Origin: Saprospiraceae bacterium
Lineage (GTDB): Bacteria; Bacteroidota; Bacteroidia; Chitinophagales; Saprospiraceae
Length of the DNA: 64,000 bases
Reading direction: 5' to 3'
NCBI GenBank assembly: GCA_020629035.1
Contig: JAHDEC010000010.1
Span: 64,001 to 128,000 of the forward strand
The notes beneath the pieces were generated by a model. The model worked only from the letters and a program-made list of their open reading frames with translations, searched no databases and was not told where the DNA came from. The position numbers and the translations under genes were made by a program. Positions 36,339 to 45,473 of the stretch are shown here, one piece after another (positions within the stretch are counted from its first letter, which is position 1; the number at the start of each line of letters is the position of its first letter).

Positions 36339-39300
36339 ATGGGATTATACTCAAAGTTGCAAAGATTACTAATCATATTATCTATCCTTTGCTTAGGTAT
36401 TTCTACAGGAATACACTTTTTAAGCCAGCAATCATCTAGTTTTGAAGACGATCAAACTAAGATTGTTAGCTACATTGAACAAACTGAATCAGAAATTCAA
36501 TCCAGGTTTTCTAGTCACCTAGGACCACTCGAAGAACCTGAATTAATTGAACTTCCCGGTATACAGCATATCCTAAATGATGTTGACGATTTTACTTCTC
36601 TTAGAATTTATAAAGATAAAAAGCTACTTTTTTGGAAAGGAGAAACTTCGGCTAATGGGTGGAATCGCAGCTATGATAAAGATAGTTACCTATGGGAATT
36701 CCATTTTAATTTATTTGAAAACAAACAATTAAGTAAGTTTTTAATTGAAGAATGTGGGCTTAATTGGCACTATGAAAAAGTGAGTAGTCAAGCTCTGGGT
36801 GCTTATAAACTTTATGATGATGTTTGGCTTAAGCCACTTAGAAAGGCTCATAAATCCATGCACACACTCGGGGTTTGCTTAGTCCTGATTTCTTTTCTTC
36901 TCTTGATGATGTGGATACATCGAATGAAGCAAAACTATGTAGTAAAAATAAGTTTAAGCATTTTATGTTTCATAGCATTCTACTTAATAAACGCATGGTT
37001 TCAAGATGCTCCTAGTATTATAAATGATCGAAGTGTGGAGTTAAGTTTTATGCTTCCCTCCTTATTAGATATGTTCTTCTTCAGTGTCACGATTATAGCA
37101 ATTAGCATTGATTTGGAGTATTGGTACAAGCAGGAACAAGCAGATAAAAAAGAAGGGATTGTACATTTAGTTGTCTACGGCTTGTTAAATGCAGTAATGT
37201 TTACTCTGTTCATTAACGAGTTTCAAACGCTGATTTACAACGAGAACTTAAGCTTTAATTTCCAAGAACTATCGAACATAAGCTTTGTCGAAATTGCTAG
37301 TATGATGTGTTTGGCGTCTTGGAATATTGCTTTATTTATTAATACCCAACTTTTTATAAAAACAAGCCAGTTATTCGAAGCTAAATGGAAGTATATTGCT
37401 ATGGCTGTGGTCATTACTTTAACCTGCTTCGCAGCTTATCAATTTGTAGAATTACGTCCCGTTTGGATTTTGCCTATATTTTTGATCATCTACTTTCTCT
37501 TGCATGATTTATATTATGATGCAGTATTACGATCACTGACATGGCTTATACTTTGGATTATTGTTTATTCGGCTTTCACCTCAATATTATTGTTTCATTT
37601 CGATACCAGTAAAGCGGTAAAGGATCGAATGACATTTATTCAAAATCAGTATTCTCTATTCTCCGAAAATCAATTTGAATATGCTCAGCGATTTGTTTCC
37701 GATACGCTTATAAAGGATGTTCTTGAGAAATACCAACTGCATCCATCTATCGGTAGAATTAACAAGCAAGATATATTACAATTTATAGATAGTAAGTACA
37801 TCGAATCACCAACTAGCGAAGTAGAATTAATACTTTATGGAACTGACTCACTAGGCAAAAGTATATTCAGTGAAAAAACATCTAGCATCAAACTAGATGA
37901 GTTGTTTCTCATTAATCGAAGAGTAGATTCTTCATGGAGTTTTCTTCCACTTCAAAACACCTACCTAAAACAAACCAAGTTTCTTAAAAACCACAAGGAA
38001 TACACAAGTTATATAGGAGTAAAATATAAAGAGACAAAGCACTTAAATAATGACTATCAGTATAGTTTAAAGTTTCAGGATAGCATCTATTTCAATGGCG
38101 CAGAAATACTTAAAGAGCAGTGGAAAAAATACTACCATTCTACCGGAGGCCTTAATGTTATTTATGAAGGAGCAGATGCCTATATCTACTATCAGCCAGC
38201 AAAGGACACCCAACTCATTACCAAGAAAGGTTTTTCGAGTATCGTTAAACCTATTAGTTTATTTTCATTATTCTTTTGCTTATTTGTTTTACTTGTCATT
38301 TTCTTATTTGGAATAGATAGAATAAATGGTTTTTTACCTCAATCACTGAGGTTTGAAGCTGACCAAATGAATAGTTTGTCTATAAGAATTCAAGTTATAA
38401 TTATAGGAATCATAGTCCTTTCATTTGTGTCGATTGTACTTATCACCAGTTGGTATTTGGGTAGAGAAATACGACAATCTGAGGATTCATTTCTTCAAGA
38501 TAAGATAGCAGCATTGAACCTAAACTTCCAAGAAAAAACAAATGGTCAGATAGCGGCTGATGAAGCATTACAAATCTTGTTAGCATCAAAACAAACATTG
38601 GAAAACATCCATAATTTAAACCTTAATTTTTATGACCAATATGGTAGGCTTTTAGATGAAGAATCCTCTAGCTATACATCGGATAAGATCCAACTTCCTT
38701 TTATTGCATATCATCATTTAAAAACTAAAAATCAACGAACTCCTATCACCATTAATAATAATAATCGGAATACATATTTCCCAATACTTTACAAGGATGC
38801 TTTAGCCTTTGCATCCTTAGAACTCAATCAAACCCAGGTAAGTAGTAGAATGAGAATTTTCGATTTCTTGGGTACACTCTTAAATGTCTACGTATTCCTC
38901 TTCCTTATTGCAGGTGCGATCGCCATAGCCATGGCTAGATCAATTACAGAGCCCATAAGTACTCTTGCCCTGCGAATGAAGCAAATTAAGCTTGGGAAAG
39001 AAAACCAATCCTTGGAATGGCAAAGAAATGACGAATTAGGTCTGCTGATTAATAACTACAACGATATGTTGTTGGAATTAGAGAAAAGTGCTAAACTATT
39101 AGCCAAGACAGAACGAGATGGAGCCTGGAGAGAGATGGCCAAACAGGTGGCTCATGAAATCAAAAATCCATTGACACCAATGAAATTGTCCATCCAATAT
39201 CTGAGCAGAGCCATCAAAGCTCAGCCAGAAAATAGCCAAGAATTAGTGCAGAAAATATCAAATACACTAATAGAGCAAATTGACAATCTTTCAGGCATCG

Positions 39301-39827
39301 CTAATTCTTTTGCAAATTTTGGTGAATTACCTAAAGCCACCAATGAAAAGGTGGTGCTTAATGAGGTAATAGAGACGATTCATGATCTCTTCAGAAAACG
39401 AGAAGATATAGACGTCAAAATGAATGTGCCCTTAAATGATTTGACTGTTTTTGCTGATAAAACGCACTTAATACGCGTGCTAAATAACCTGGTTAAAAAT
39501 GCTATACAAGCTATTCCAAATGATCGTAATGGATGGGTAAACATCGAATTATATCGTCAAGGATCTGATGCTATTATTCAGGTAAGCGACAATGGTGTGG
39601 GTATCCGGGACGACATGAAAGAAAAGATATTTAGGCCAAATTTTACAACCAAAACATCTGGTAGCGGTTTAGGCTTAGCCATAGCCACAAATATGCTAGA
39701 GAGTTTTAATGCAAAACTAGATTTTGACTCAGTAGCTGGAACAGGCTCTAATTTTTATATTACAGTTCCTTTAATGAAGTTCAATGAAAACTTCAATGAT
39801 GAGACAGAAGATTTTACGATCAATTAA
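36339..39827 (+). CDS. NtrY-like multi-pass sensor histidine kinase
   Basis: The ATG at 36339 is preferred to a TTG four codons upstream. The 1162-residue kinase has one N-terminal helix (about 8-27), a cluster of about seven further helices (about 170-415), a long extracytoplasmic segment, helices near 640-660 and 690-710, a second sensory segment, and a last helix (about 845-868) leading into a HAMP linker (ITEPISTLALRMKQIKLG). The kinase core is complete: H939 in QVAHEIKNPLTPMKLSIQYL, N-box LNNLVKNAIQAI, G1 VSDNGVGI and G2 GSGLGLAIA. The core resembles NtrY/PgtB-type kinases. No response regulator is adjacent, so its partner is unknown. Its stop is directly followed by the stop of the convergent rmlA gene. 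Confidence 0.92.
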   Translation: MGLYSKLQRLLIILSILCLGISTGIHFLSQQSSSFEDDQTKIVSYIEQTESEIQSRFSSHLGPLEEPELIELPGIQHILNDVDDFTSLRIYKDKKLLFWKGETSANGWNRSYDKDSYLWEFHFNLFENKQLSKFLIEECGLNWHYEKVSSQALGAYKLYDDVWLKPLRKAHKSMHTLGVCLVLISFLLLMMWIHRMKQNYVVKISLSILCFIAFYLINAWFQDAPSIINDRSVELSFMLPSLLDMFFFSVTIIAISIDLEYWYKQEQADKKEGIVHLVVYGLLNAVMFTLFINEFQTLIYNENLSFNFQELSNISFVEIASMMCLASWNIALFINTQLFIKTSQLFEAKWKYIAMAVVITLTCFAAYQFVELRPVWILPIFLIIYFLLHDLYYDAVLRSLTWLILWIIVYSAFTSILLFHFDTSKAVKDRMTFIQNQYSLFSENQFEYAQRFVSDTLIKDVLEKYQLHPSIGRINKQDILQFIDSKYIESPTSEVELILYGTDSLGKSIFSEKTSSIKLDELFLINRRVDSSWSFLPLQNTYLKQTKFLKNHKEYTSYIGVKYKETKHLNNDYQYSLKFQDSIYFNGAEILKEQWKKYYHSTGGLNVIYEGADAYIYYQPAKDTQLITKKGFSSIVKPISLFSLFFCLFVLLVIFLFGIDRINGFLPQSLRFEADQMNSLSIRIQVIIIGIIVLSFVSIVLITSWYLGREIRQSEDSFLQDKIAALNLNFQEKTNGQIAADEALQILLASKQTLENIHNLNLNFYDQYGRLLDEESSSYTSDKIQLPFIAYHHLKTKNQRTPITINNNNRNTYFPILYKDALAFASLELNQTQVSSRMRIFDFLGTLLNVYVFLFLIAGAIAIAMARSITEPISTLALRMKQIKLGKENQSLEWQRNDELGLLINNYNDMLLELEKSAKLLAKTERDGAWREMAKQVAHEIKNPLTPMKLSIQYLSRAIKAQPENSQELVQKISNTLIEQIDNLSGIANSFANFGELPKATNEKVVLNEVIETIHDLFRKREDIDVKMNVPLNDLTVFADKTHLIRVLNNLVKNAIQAIPNDRNGWVNIELYRQGSDAIIQVSDNGVGIRDDMKEKIFRPNFTTKTSGSGLGLAIATNMLESFNAKLDFDSVAGTGSNFYITVPLMKFNENFNDETEDFTIN

Positions 39828-40688
39828 CTAAGACAGTAGTCTCGCTAAATATTCTCCATAACCACTCTTCTCAAACTTCTTCGCTAACTTCATTAAACCT
39901 GCATCATCAATAAATCCCATTTGCCATGCGACTTCTTCAATACACCCAACCTTCAATCCTTGTCTTTTCTCAATAACACTAATAAATTCTCCTGCTTCTA
40001 GCAAAGACTCATGAGTTCCAGTATCTAACCAAGCGTAACCTCTTGACATAACTCTAACCTCTAAGTTGTTTTCCTCAAGATAATGCTTGTTTACATCAGT
40101 GATCTCATATTCACCCCTTGCACTAGGTTCTAGATCTTTAGCTACTTTGATGACACTATTATCATAAAAATACAACCCTGGCACTGCGAAATTTGATTTA
40201 GGAGTTGTTGGCTTTTCTTCGATTGATAGCACTTTACCAGCTTCGTTAAATTCTACAACACCATAGCGTTCGGGATCTTTTACTGGATATGCAAAAACTA
40301 TACCCCCTTGCGGGTTACTGCAAGACTGAATGAGTTCAGCTAATCCATTACCATAGAATATGTTATCACCCAAAATAAGAGCTGCATCATCATCGCCAAT
40401 AAATTCCTCTCCTAGGACAAAAGCCTGCGCTAATCCATTTGGCTCATATTGAATCTTATATTGGATATTACAGCCTAAATCTTGGCCATCCCCTAAGACC
40501 TTTTCGAACAACTCTATATGTTCTGGAGTGGATATTAAAAGTATATCCTTAATTCCGGCAAGCATTAAAGTAGATAAAGGATAATAGATCATGGGCTTAT
40601 CATACACTGGCATCAGTTGCTTGCTAACCGATAGTGTTAATGGATACAAACGGCTTCCCATTCCTCCAGCTAATATTATTCCTTTCAT
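39828..40688 (-). CDS. rfbA: Glucose-1-phosphate thymidylyltransferase
   Basis: RmlA makes dTDP-glucose from glucose-1-phosphate and dTTP, the first step of dTDP-L-rhamnose and related sugars. The 286-residue protein matches the family throughout: nucleotide-binding [90 protein letters not shown] and [13 protein letters not shown]. It lies 26 bases downstream of rmlB on the same strand; rmlC and rmlD are not in the window. It has no gap to the convergent kinase gene. Confidence 0.97.
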   Translation of the reverse strand: MKGIILAGGMGSRLYPLTLSVSKQLMPVYDKPMIYYPLSTLMLAGIKDILLISTPEHIELFEKVLGDGQDLGCNIQYKIQYEPNGLAQAFVLGEEFIGDDDAALILGDNIFYGNGLAELIQSCSNPQGGIVFAYPVKDPERYGVVEFNEAGKVLSIEEKPTTPKSNFAVPGLYFYDNSVIKVAKDLEPSARGEYEITDVNKHYLEENNLEVRVMSRGYAWLDTGTHESLLEAGEFISVIEKRQGLKVGCIEEVAWQMGFIDDAGLMKLAKKFEKSGYGEYLARLLS

Positions 40689-40714
40689 TCGAAACGTATT
40701 TTTATGTTCTTTAA

Positions 40715-41761
40715 TTAAGTACCATAATGTTTTTCGTAGTATGTTTTATAAGCACCACTAGTAACATTTTCTAACCAAACCTTATTGTTTAGATACCATT
40801 GGACTGTCTTCTCGACACCCGTTCCAACATTTGTAACAGGCTCCCAATTTAGTTCTTTCTTGATTTTGGAAGCATCGATTGCATATCGCTGATCATGCCC
40901 AGGTCTATCTTTTACAAAGGTGATTCTACTTTTTGCTTCTCCTTGCGGACGACCTAAAATTCGATCCACGGATTCACAAAGAATGTGCACCAATGCTAGG
41001 TTCTGCATTTCATTATTTCCCCCTATGTTGTAAGTTTCACCATTTTGCCCTTTGTGGAAAATTAGATCTATTGCTTCAACATGATCTTGGACATAAAGCC
41101 AATCTCGCACATTGGACCCATCACCATAAACTGGCAATGCTTTCTCCTGTACGATGTTGTTTATAATTAATGGAATTAATTTTTCTGGAAATTGATATGG
41201 TCCATAATTATTGGAGCAATTGCTTATTTTAATTTGCATCCCATATGTATGGTGATATGCTCTCACAAGATGGTCAGAGCTGGCTTTAGAGGCACTATAT
41301 GGCGATCTAGGATCATAAGGTGTCGTTTCTTTGAATAAACCTGAATCCCCTAAGCTTCCATATACTTCATCAGTAGAAATATGATAAAAAGTGTGCTTTG
41401 AGTAGTCTTCCCAACTAGTTTTTGCAGCATTTAGCAAATTTGCAGTTCCTAAAATGTTAGTTCTTAAAAATACAAGTGGATCAGTGATACTTCGATCCAC
41501 ATGAGATTCAGCAGCTAGATGTATAACATCTGTTATATGATACTTTGCAAAAATGTCATGCATTGCTAGTTCATCAGTTATACAAGCTTTGACAAAATGA
41601 TAATTATCCGACTTCTCGATATCGCTAAGTGTTTCTAAATTGCCTGCATAGGTTAATTTGTCCAAGTTCACAATAGTGTAATTTGGATATTTTTTGACAA
41701 ATTGCCTAACTACGTGATTTCCAATAAATCCTGCTCCCCCTGTAATAAGTATAGATTTCAT
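40715..41761 (-). CDS. rfbB: dTDP-glucose 4,6-dehydratase
   Basis: RmlB converts dTDP-glucose to dTDP-4-keto-6-deoxyglucose. The 348-residue protein has the NAD-binding [13 protein letters not shown] at the N-terminus, [12 protein letters not shown], the catalytic [10 protein letters not shown] region with Thr-Asp-Glu, the YSASKASSD Tyr/Lys pair, [15 protein letters not shown], and [15 protein letters not shown]. It is the first gene of a two-gene leftward unit with rmlA and supplies the 4-keto-6-deoxy sugar for surface polysaccharide, perhaps the LPS to which PorU attaches cargo (inference). Confidence 0.97.
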   Translation of the reverse strand: MKSILITGGAGFIGNHVVRQFVKKYPNYTIVNLDKLTYAGNLETLSDIEKSDNYHFVKACITDELAMHDIFAKYHITDVIHLAAESHVDRSITDPLVFLRTNILGTANLLNAAKTSWEDYSKHTFYHISTDEVYGSLGDSGLFKETTPYDPRSPYSASKASSDHLVRAYHHTYGMQIKISNCSNNYGPYQFPEKLIPLIINNIVQEKALPVYGDGSNVRDWLYVQDHVEAIDLIFHKGQNGETYNIGGNNEMQNLALVHILCESVDRILGRPQGEAKSRITFVKDRPGHDQRYAIDASKIKKELNWEPVTNVGTGVEKTVQWYLNNKVWLENVTSGAYKTYYEKHYGT

Positions 41762-41859
41762 AACTTGTTGTAGTTTCTTAGCTTTTAACTAGTTAAGAGT
41801 TAATTGAAGCACGAAAATAAGTATATAAATCGATATCTGAAAAGTAGACGACTTTCGAA

Positions 41860-42630
41860 CTAATCCCAACCTGAGTTTTCACCTAATTTAACATGTTGAG
41901 ACTGAAGAATTTGTGATTGGGTTTCTATGAATGCGACAAATTCTATTTGATCGACTGCAAAATGACTTAGATCGAAAATGTAACTAAATGTTTGGCTTTC
42001 TTTAGTTTTATCCTGTTCAATGTCGATTCCGCCAAATGGAGTGATTGATTGTCTAAATAGATGCTTGTGTTTAAAATTAGGATCACTTGTTCCTGCTTGA
42101 TTTATCGATTGTACATTATTTTCTAGCAGATAAATATTCAATTTTAAAGCCTCATCTATCGGTTCATTAAGATAAACACTTGCTGTTATCTCTCCTGACA
42201 AATCATCAGATTCAGTATTAAGACTTATCCCCAAACTAGTTTTTTGAGCCGTTCGTTCTTCTACCTTAGATGACAAAAACAAATTAGATAGGAGGCCTAA
42301 TGTTGGAAAATCATATCTATCTACCATGGCATTTGGCACTCCAAGCACTTCATAAAGATTAGATAAAACCTCCGATTCGGAAGTACTGAATGGATCATCC
42401 AGATGATAGCTAATATAGTGGACTACATCTGGATAAGAGTCTAACACGGGAGCTATGAAATCATCAAATGAGGTTGCACATGGTGGACACCATTCTCCAC
42501 TAAAACCTTCAAGGACACTTTGCTGGACAAATTCACTTGGTATTTCCTCATCTACTGGCGAATCCTTATCGCAAGATGTTAGAGGAATCAAGAATAGCAA
42601 ATACAATAAGAACTTGTTAAGCTTATGCAT
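41860..42630 (-). CDS. Omp28-related thioredoxin-fold lipoprotein
   Basis: The 256-residue protein has a lipoprotein signal with lipobox LTSC (Cys20), then a thioredoxin-like domain with an active-site-like CPPC motif (VLEGFSGEWCPPCATSFDDF, about 40-60), VVHYISYHLDDPF and GVPNAMVDRYD. This order is that of the Omp28 family of Bacteroidota surface lipoproteins. Residues about 140-256 form a beta-sandwich of the kind that follows the thioredoxin domain in this family (LKLNIYLLENNV; TKESQTFSYIFDLSHF). No T9SS sorting domain is present. A thiol-disulfide or assembly role in the envelope is plausible but unproven. Confidence 0.85.
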   Translation of the reverse strand: MHKLNKFLLYLLFLIPLTSCDKDSPVDEEIPSEFVQQSVLEGFSGEWCPPCATSFDDFIAPVLDSYPDVVHYISYHLDDPFSTSESEVLSNLYEVLGVPNAMVDRYDFPTLGLLSNLFLSSKVEERTAQKTSLGISLNTESDDLSGEITASVYLNEPIDEALKLNIYLLENNVQSINQAGTSDPNFKHKHLFRQSITPFGGIDIEQDKTKESQTFSYIFDLSHFAVDQIEFVAFIETQSQILQSQHVKLGENSGWD

Positions 42631-42700
42631 AATGCAAAGATAGTATGTGTAGCAGATGTTTGCTTTGATAAAATATTAGAATGAATCTTTACGACATAAT

Positions 42701-42731
42701 AAAAAAAGGCACTGAACATTCAGCGCCTTTT
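42701..42731 (-). terminator. Rho-independent terminator of the BON-LysM gene
   Basis: On the minus strand the stem AAAGGCGCTGAA with TTCAGTGCCTTT (one G-T wobble) has a very short loop and is followed by further T residues. Confidence 0.88.
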
Positions 42732-42752
42732 ATCTTGTATTATTCCTTCTTG

Positions 42753-43220
42753 TTATGCTAATGGAGGAATTCTCAATGTCTGACCTGGATAAATTTTATC
42801 TGGGTGTTCTAACATTGGCTTGTTTGCTTCGAAAATGGCATTGTACTTCATTGGATCGCCATAAACTTTCTTTGAAATCATAGATAGGCTATCTCCCGCC
42901 TCTACAACGTGAAATGTTGCTTCTGGCTCAGGGTTTCGGACAGAAATATTATCTTCTACACAGCCAACACAATCAATGTTACCCATGGCTAAAATTACCT
43001 TTTCTCTGTCTGCATTGGTTGCCGTTTCTCCCGAAATAGTTACCATTTCTGACATTTCAACGTTTAGTCCATCTACTTGAATTCCTAAACGCTCCACTTC
43101 TGCTTTCAATAAATCAGTTCGTGAAGGTGCAGGTGCAGCTGTTGTTGATGGAGTAACTGCTTCTTCCTTTTTACCAAATAACTTTTTCCCAGCTCCTTTA
43201 ATAAATGAAAATAATCCCAT
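42753..43220 (-). CDS. lysM: BON-LysM domain protein (LysM/Kbp-like)
   Basis: The 155-residue protein matches the BON + LysM architecture of E. coli Kbp (YgaU), a cytosolic potassium-binding protein, and is about the same length. The N-terminus (MGLFSFIKGAGKKLFGKKEE) is typical, with an Ala/Pro/Thr linker, then a BON domain (about 34-100; LGIQVDGLNVEM, ADREKVILAMGNIDCVGCVE) and a LysM domain (about 104-153; FHVVEAGDSLSMISKKVYGD, IYPGQTLRIPPL). There is no signal peptide. It is divergent from osmC, and both Kbp and OsmC are stress-linked in other bacteria. Confidence 0.92.
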   Translation of the reverse strand: MGLFSFIKGAGKKLFGKKEEAVTPSTTAAPAPSRTDLLKAEVERLGIQVDGLNVEMSEMVTISGETATNADREKVILAMGNIDCVGCVEDNISVRNPEPEATFHVVEAGDSLSMISKKVYGDPMKYNAIFEANKPMLEHPDKIYPGQTLRIPPLA

Positions 43221-43315
43221 GTTTTTAATTAATTTTTTAAGGTTAAAATTTTAATCACTACATTAATACCTTTTGTATTCAATATTAGTTCCAAATTTGT
43301 AGATAATAGAAAAAC

Positions 43316-43711
43316 ATGGCAAACTCGATAATAAACTGTACGCTTCAGAAGGAAAATTATACCTGTCATATCAATGATGGAAAGCACGAATTAATCGCAG
43401 ATGAACCCGTCTCCCTAGGTGGTTCAGACAAAGGTTTTACACCTAATGGTCTTTTAGCATCAGCCCTGGCTGCCTGTACGACCATCACCTTAAAAATGTA
43501 TACCGATCGAAAAGAATGGTCTATAGCTAATTTAAAAGTAAAGACCGAAGAAGACTCACTAGATGGACAACTTCATTTACATCGAAAAATATCTTTTAAA
43601 AGTAATTTAGGTGAAAAAGAAATTGATCGAATCTTAAAAATAGCGGATAAGTGTCCTATCCACAAAACACTTAGTCCAACAGTAAAAATCACCACCGAAT
43701 TAGTTAGCTAA
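43316..43711 (+). CDS. OsmC-family peroxiredoxin-like protein
   Basis: The 131-residue protein has the OsmC/Ohr fold with both redox Cys positions: LLASALAACTTITL (first Cys, after the G-FTPNGLL strand) and IADKCPIHKTL (second Cys). Such proteins reduce organic hydroperoxides. The short length and KCPIHKTL match the YhfA/OsmC-like branch more than Ohr. It is cytoplasmic, divergent from the BON-LysM gene, and ends 2 bases before the stop of the convergent HupE/UreJ gene. Confidence 0.92.
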   Translation: MANSIINCTLQKENYTCHINDGKHELIADEPVSLGGSDKGFTPNGLLASALAACTTITLKMYTDRKEWSIANLKVKTEEDSLDGQLHLHRKISFKSNLGEKEIDRILKIADKCPIHKTLSPTVKITTELVS

Positions 43712-43713
43712 GA

Positions 43714-44283
43714 TTAACTAAATAGATTATACAATAAGAAGATTGAAAGCAATAAGGCTACATAGAGAATAATTCGCTTTATCAGATTTTCTGAACTAGG
43801 CAACAAGTAAACTAAAAGTCTGATTATGGCTAAGCTTATCCCAACTATAACAAGTTGTCCCACTTCGATGCCAACATTGAAATAAAATAGACTAGTTAGA
43901 AACCTGTCCGAATCAAACAGCATACTTTTTATGTAATTAGCAAAGCCCATCCCATGTATCAAGCCAAACACTACGATTAATCCATATTGATAATTGAATC
44001 GAGAAGTTTCAAGTTTTGCTAATGCTCCAATAGCAGATGCCATGATGGTGAGTGGAATGCAAATCTCAATAAAAAACTGGATAGATCGAGTATCTATATA
44101 GGCTGTACCAACTAGACTTGCACAATGTCCTATGGTAAATGCAGTAATCAGTCCGACTAAAAGTCTCCATTGTTTAAATGGTACAGCTGCGCACAAAACC
44201 ACTACAAAAAGTAAATGATCAAAGGCTTGTAAATCTAAGATATGATGAAGACCAAGTTTAAAAAAAGTCTCAAATTGAGTCAT
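43714..44283 (-). CDS. HupE/UreJ-family membrane protein
   Basis: The 189-residue protein has about six membrane helices and the family motifs: GLHHILDLQAFDHLLFVVVL with His and Asp residues near the N-terminus, FTIGHCASL, and FGLIHGMGFANYI. HupE/UreJ proteins are thought to move nickel or related metals, though many members outside urease/hydrogenase loci have other substrates. No urease or hydrogenase gene is in the window. It starts 11 bases after the MerC-like gene on the same strand, suggesting co-transcription. Confidence 0.9.
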   Translation of the reverse strand: MTQFETFFKLGLHHILDLQAFDHLLFVVVLCAAVPFKQWRLLVGLITAFTIGHCASLVGTAYIDTRSIQFFIEICIPLTIMASAIGALAKLETSRFNYQYGLIVVFGLIHGMGFANYIKSMLFDSDRFLTSLFYFNVGIEVGQLVIVGISLAIIRLLVYLLPSSENLIKRIILYVALLLSIFLLYNLFS

Positions 44284-44294
44284 AGGAGATCTCC

Positions 44295-44663
44295 TTAGTG
44301 AGATTTATGATGCTGAAGGTAATTTTTAATGTGGCCAATGATTAATCCTATGGAACCTATATATAGTATTACTTTAAAAGCTCCTCCAAGATGCTCAAAA
44401 ATCATCCCCACAGCCATGCAAATAAAACTAATCCATAAAATAATCTTTACCCCTTTTGCTGCACCCTTAATGGACAGAAATAAGGCAATTAAAGCACAAA
44501 TCAAAAACAATCCATGCCATGAAAAAAGAGGGTGATGGTTGTGACTGGTTAAACCCAAAGCGATTACCACAAATGGAGTAATAATGCAATGAATAATACA
44601 AAGGCCTGATACTATCACACCAATAATATCTGCTTGCTTTAAATATTGTAAGGCTGCTTTCAT
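44295..44663 (-). CDS. MerC-domain membrane protein
   Basis: The 122-residue protein has four membrane helices and the MerC hallmark near the start, DIIGVIVSGLCIIHCIITPF, with the paired Cys (LC..HC) in the first helix, followed by a His-rich loop (SHNHHPLF) and a His-rich tail (YLQHHKSH). MerC proteins move mercuric or other soft metal ions inward; in Bacteroidota they often occur without mer operons and their substrate is unknown. It is upstream of the HupE/UreJ-family gene by 11 bases, so the pair may serve metal handling (inference). Confidence 0.9.
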   Translation of the reverse strand: MKAALQYLKQADIIGVIVSGLCIIHCIITPFVVIALGLTSHNHHPLFSWHGLFLICALIALFLSIKGAAKGVKIILWISFICMAVGMIFEHLGGAFKVILYIGSIGLIIGHIKNYLQHHKSH

Positions 44664-44676
44664 TCAGCACAAAGAT

Positions 44677-44705
44677 AAAAAAAAGAATGCAACAATGTTG
44701 CATTC
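44677..44705 (-). terminator. Rho-independent terminator upstream of the MerC gene
   Basis: A perfect 9-bp stem (GAATGCAAC with GTTGCATTC) with a 3-nt loop; on the minus strand it is followed by eight T. It lies just before the MerC start (44663), so it insulates that gene from the small exported protein gene upstream. Confidence 0.88.
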
Positions 44706-44751
44706 TCTCTTTCAATTTACTTTTTGTCGTGAAGTAAAAAGTAATCTAAGC

Positions 44752-44785
44752 AAAAAAGACTTTCAACACCCAAAAAAAAGTCTTT
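44752..44785 (-). terminator. Second hairpin after the small exported protein gene
   Basis: A 9-bp perfect stem (AAAGACTTT at 44755-44763 with AAAGTCTTT at 44777-44785) lies 22 bases after the stop codon at 44807, with a short T run on the minus strand. It precedes the stronger terminator at 44677-44705. Confidence 0.65.
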
Positions 44786-44806
44786 GCATTAAGTAAATCT
44801 ATTATT

Positions 44807-45172
44807 CTATTTGATATACATTTTTGTCTGTATTTCGAATTCATCAATTGTCAAATAAACATCGTACTCTCCTACTTCAAAATCTTGCATAAACAAATGC
44901 AGACTATTTGATGCTACTGGCATGACAAACTCAATTTCGTCCTCTGCATTTACAACTTTGATAAAATCAATGTTGTCGACTGTTTTTAGCACAATATTTT
45001 GGGTTTCCTCCAAATATTCAATGCTGGCAAATAACTTTAAGTTTTCAACATCATACACTTTGAAATCAACAACATCGGTTGTTAGATCTTCAATAATTAG
45101 GGTTGTAGGGTTACTAGAAAAACCAAGGCTTACAGTGAACATTAATAAGAATGAAATAAATAACTTTTTCAT
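44807..45172 (-). CDS. Small exported beta-sandwich protein, unknown function
   Basis: The 121-residue product has a signal peptide (MKKLFISFLLMFTVSLGFSS) and a mature part of about 100 residues made of alternating beta-strands without Cys (DVVDFKVYDVENLKLFASIE, ENIVLKTVDNIDFIKVVN, LHLFMQDFEVGEYDVYLTID, IQTKMYIK). The last strands (EVGEYDVYLTID then a short Lys-containing strand) resemble the fold of T9SS sorting domains and DUF3244-like small proteins, but the usual PNP motif is absent. No function can be assigned. It stands alone between terminators. Confidence 0.75.
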   Translation of the reverse strand: MKKLFISFLLMFTVSLGFSSNPTTLIIEDLTTDVVDFKVYDVENLKLFASIEYLEETQNIVLKTVDNIDFIKVVNAEDEIEFVMPVASNSLHLFMQDFEVGEYDVYLTIDEFEIQTKMYIK

Positions 45173-45370
45173 AGCTTAAGGATTTTAAGGTTCACAATAT
45201 TTTTAGCGGTTACATATTTTAAAGGTATAAGTTAATTTACTAAAAAACAAGTGTTTGTACTGTTTTTCTAGGGGTAAACACCTATATCGCATGTATGAGA
45301 GCTACGTATTTATTTTTTCATATGTTTAAGATGGTCACTATTAAATATTTACGACCAACATTGAACCTCA
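45173..45370. other. Intergenic region, presumed promoter of the small exported protein
   Basis: About 200 AT-rich bases between the small protein gene and a hairpin at 45371. No ORF or RNA gene is seen, and no clear TAnnTTTG element could be assigned. Confidence 0.4.
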
Positions 45371-45411
45371 AAAAAAAAGTAAAGAAAAAACCAGTTTTCC
45401 TTTACTTTTTT
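45371..45411. terminator. A/T-flanked hairpin, bidirectional terminator
   Basis: AAAAAGTAAAG pairs with CTTTACTTTTT around a loop that itself has AAAA/TTTT pairing. Runs of A and T on both flanks allow termination in either direction; it lies 63 bases after the stop of the leftward deiminase gene. Confidence 0.75.
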
Positions 45412-45473
45412 AATGTTTGCGCAATAATCTAGTGCTAACTTATTAGCTTACTATAAGCTTATATCCTTAAATA

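Noticed and set aside
43271-43299. TTTTG-N16-CAAATTTG as a divergent promoter between the BON-LysM and OsmC genes
   Set aside because: The -7 part has a mismatch at the first base and the spacer is short; the palindromic CAAATTTG could arise by chance in AT-rich DNA.
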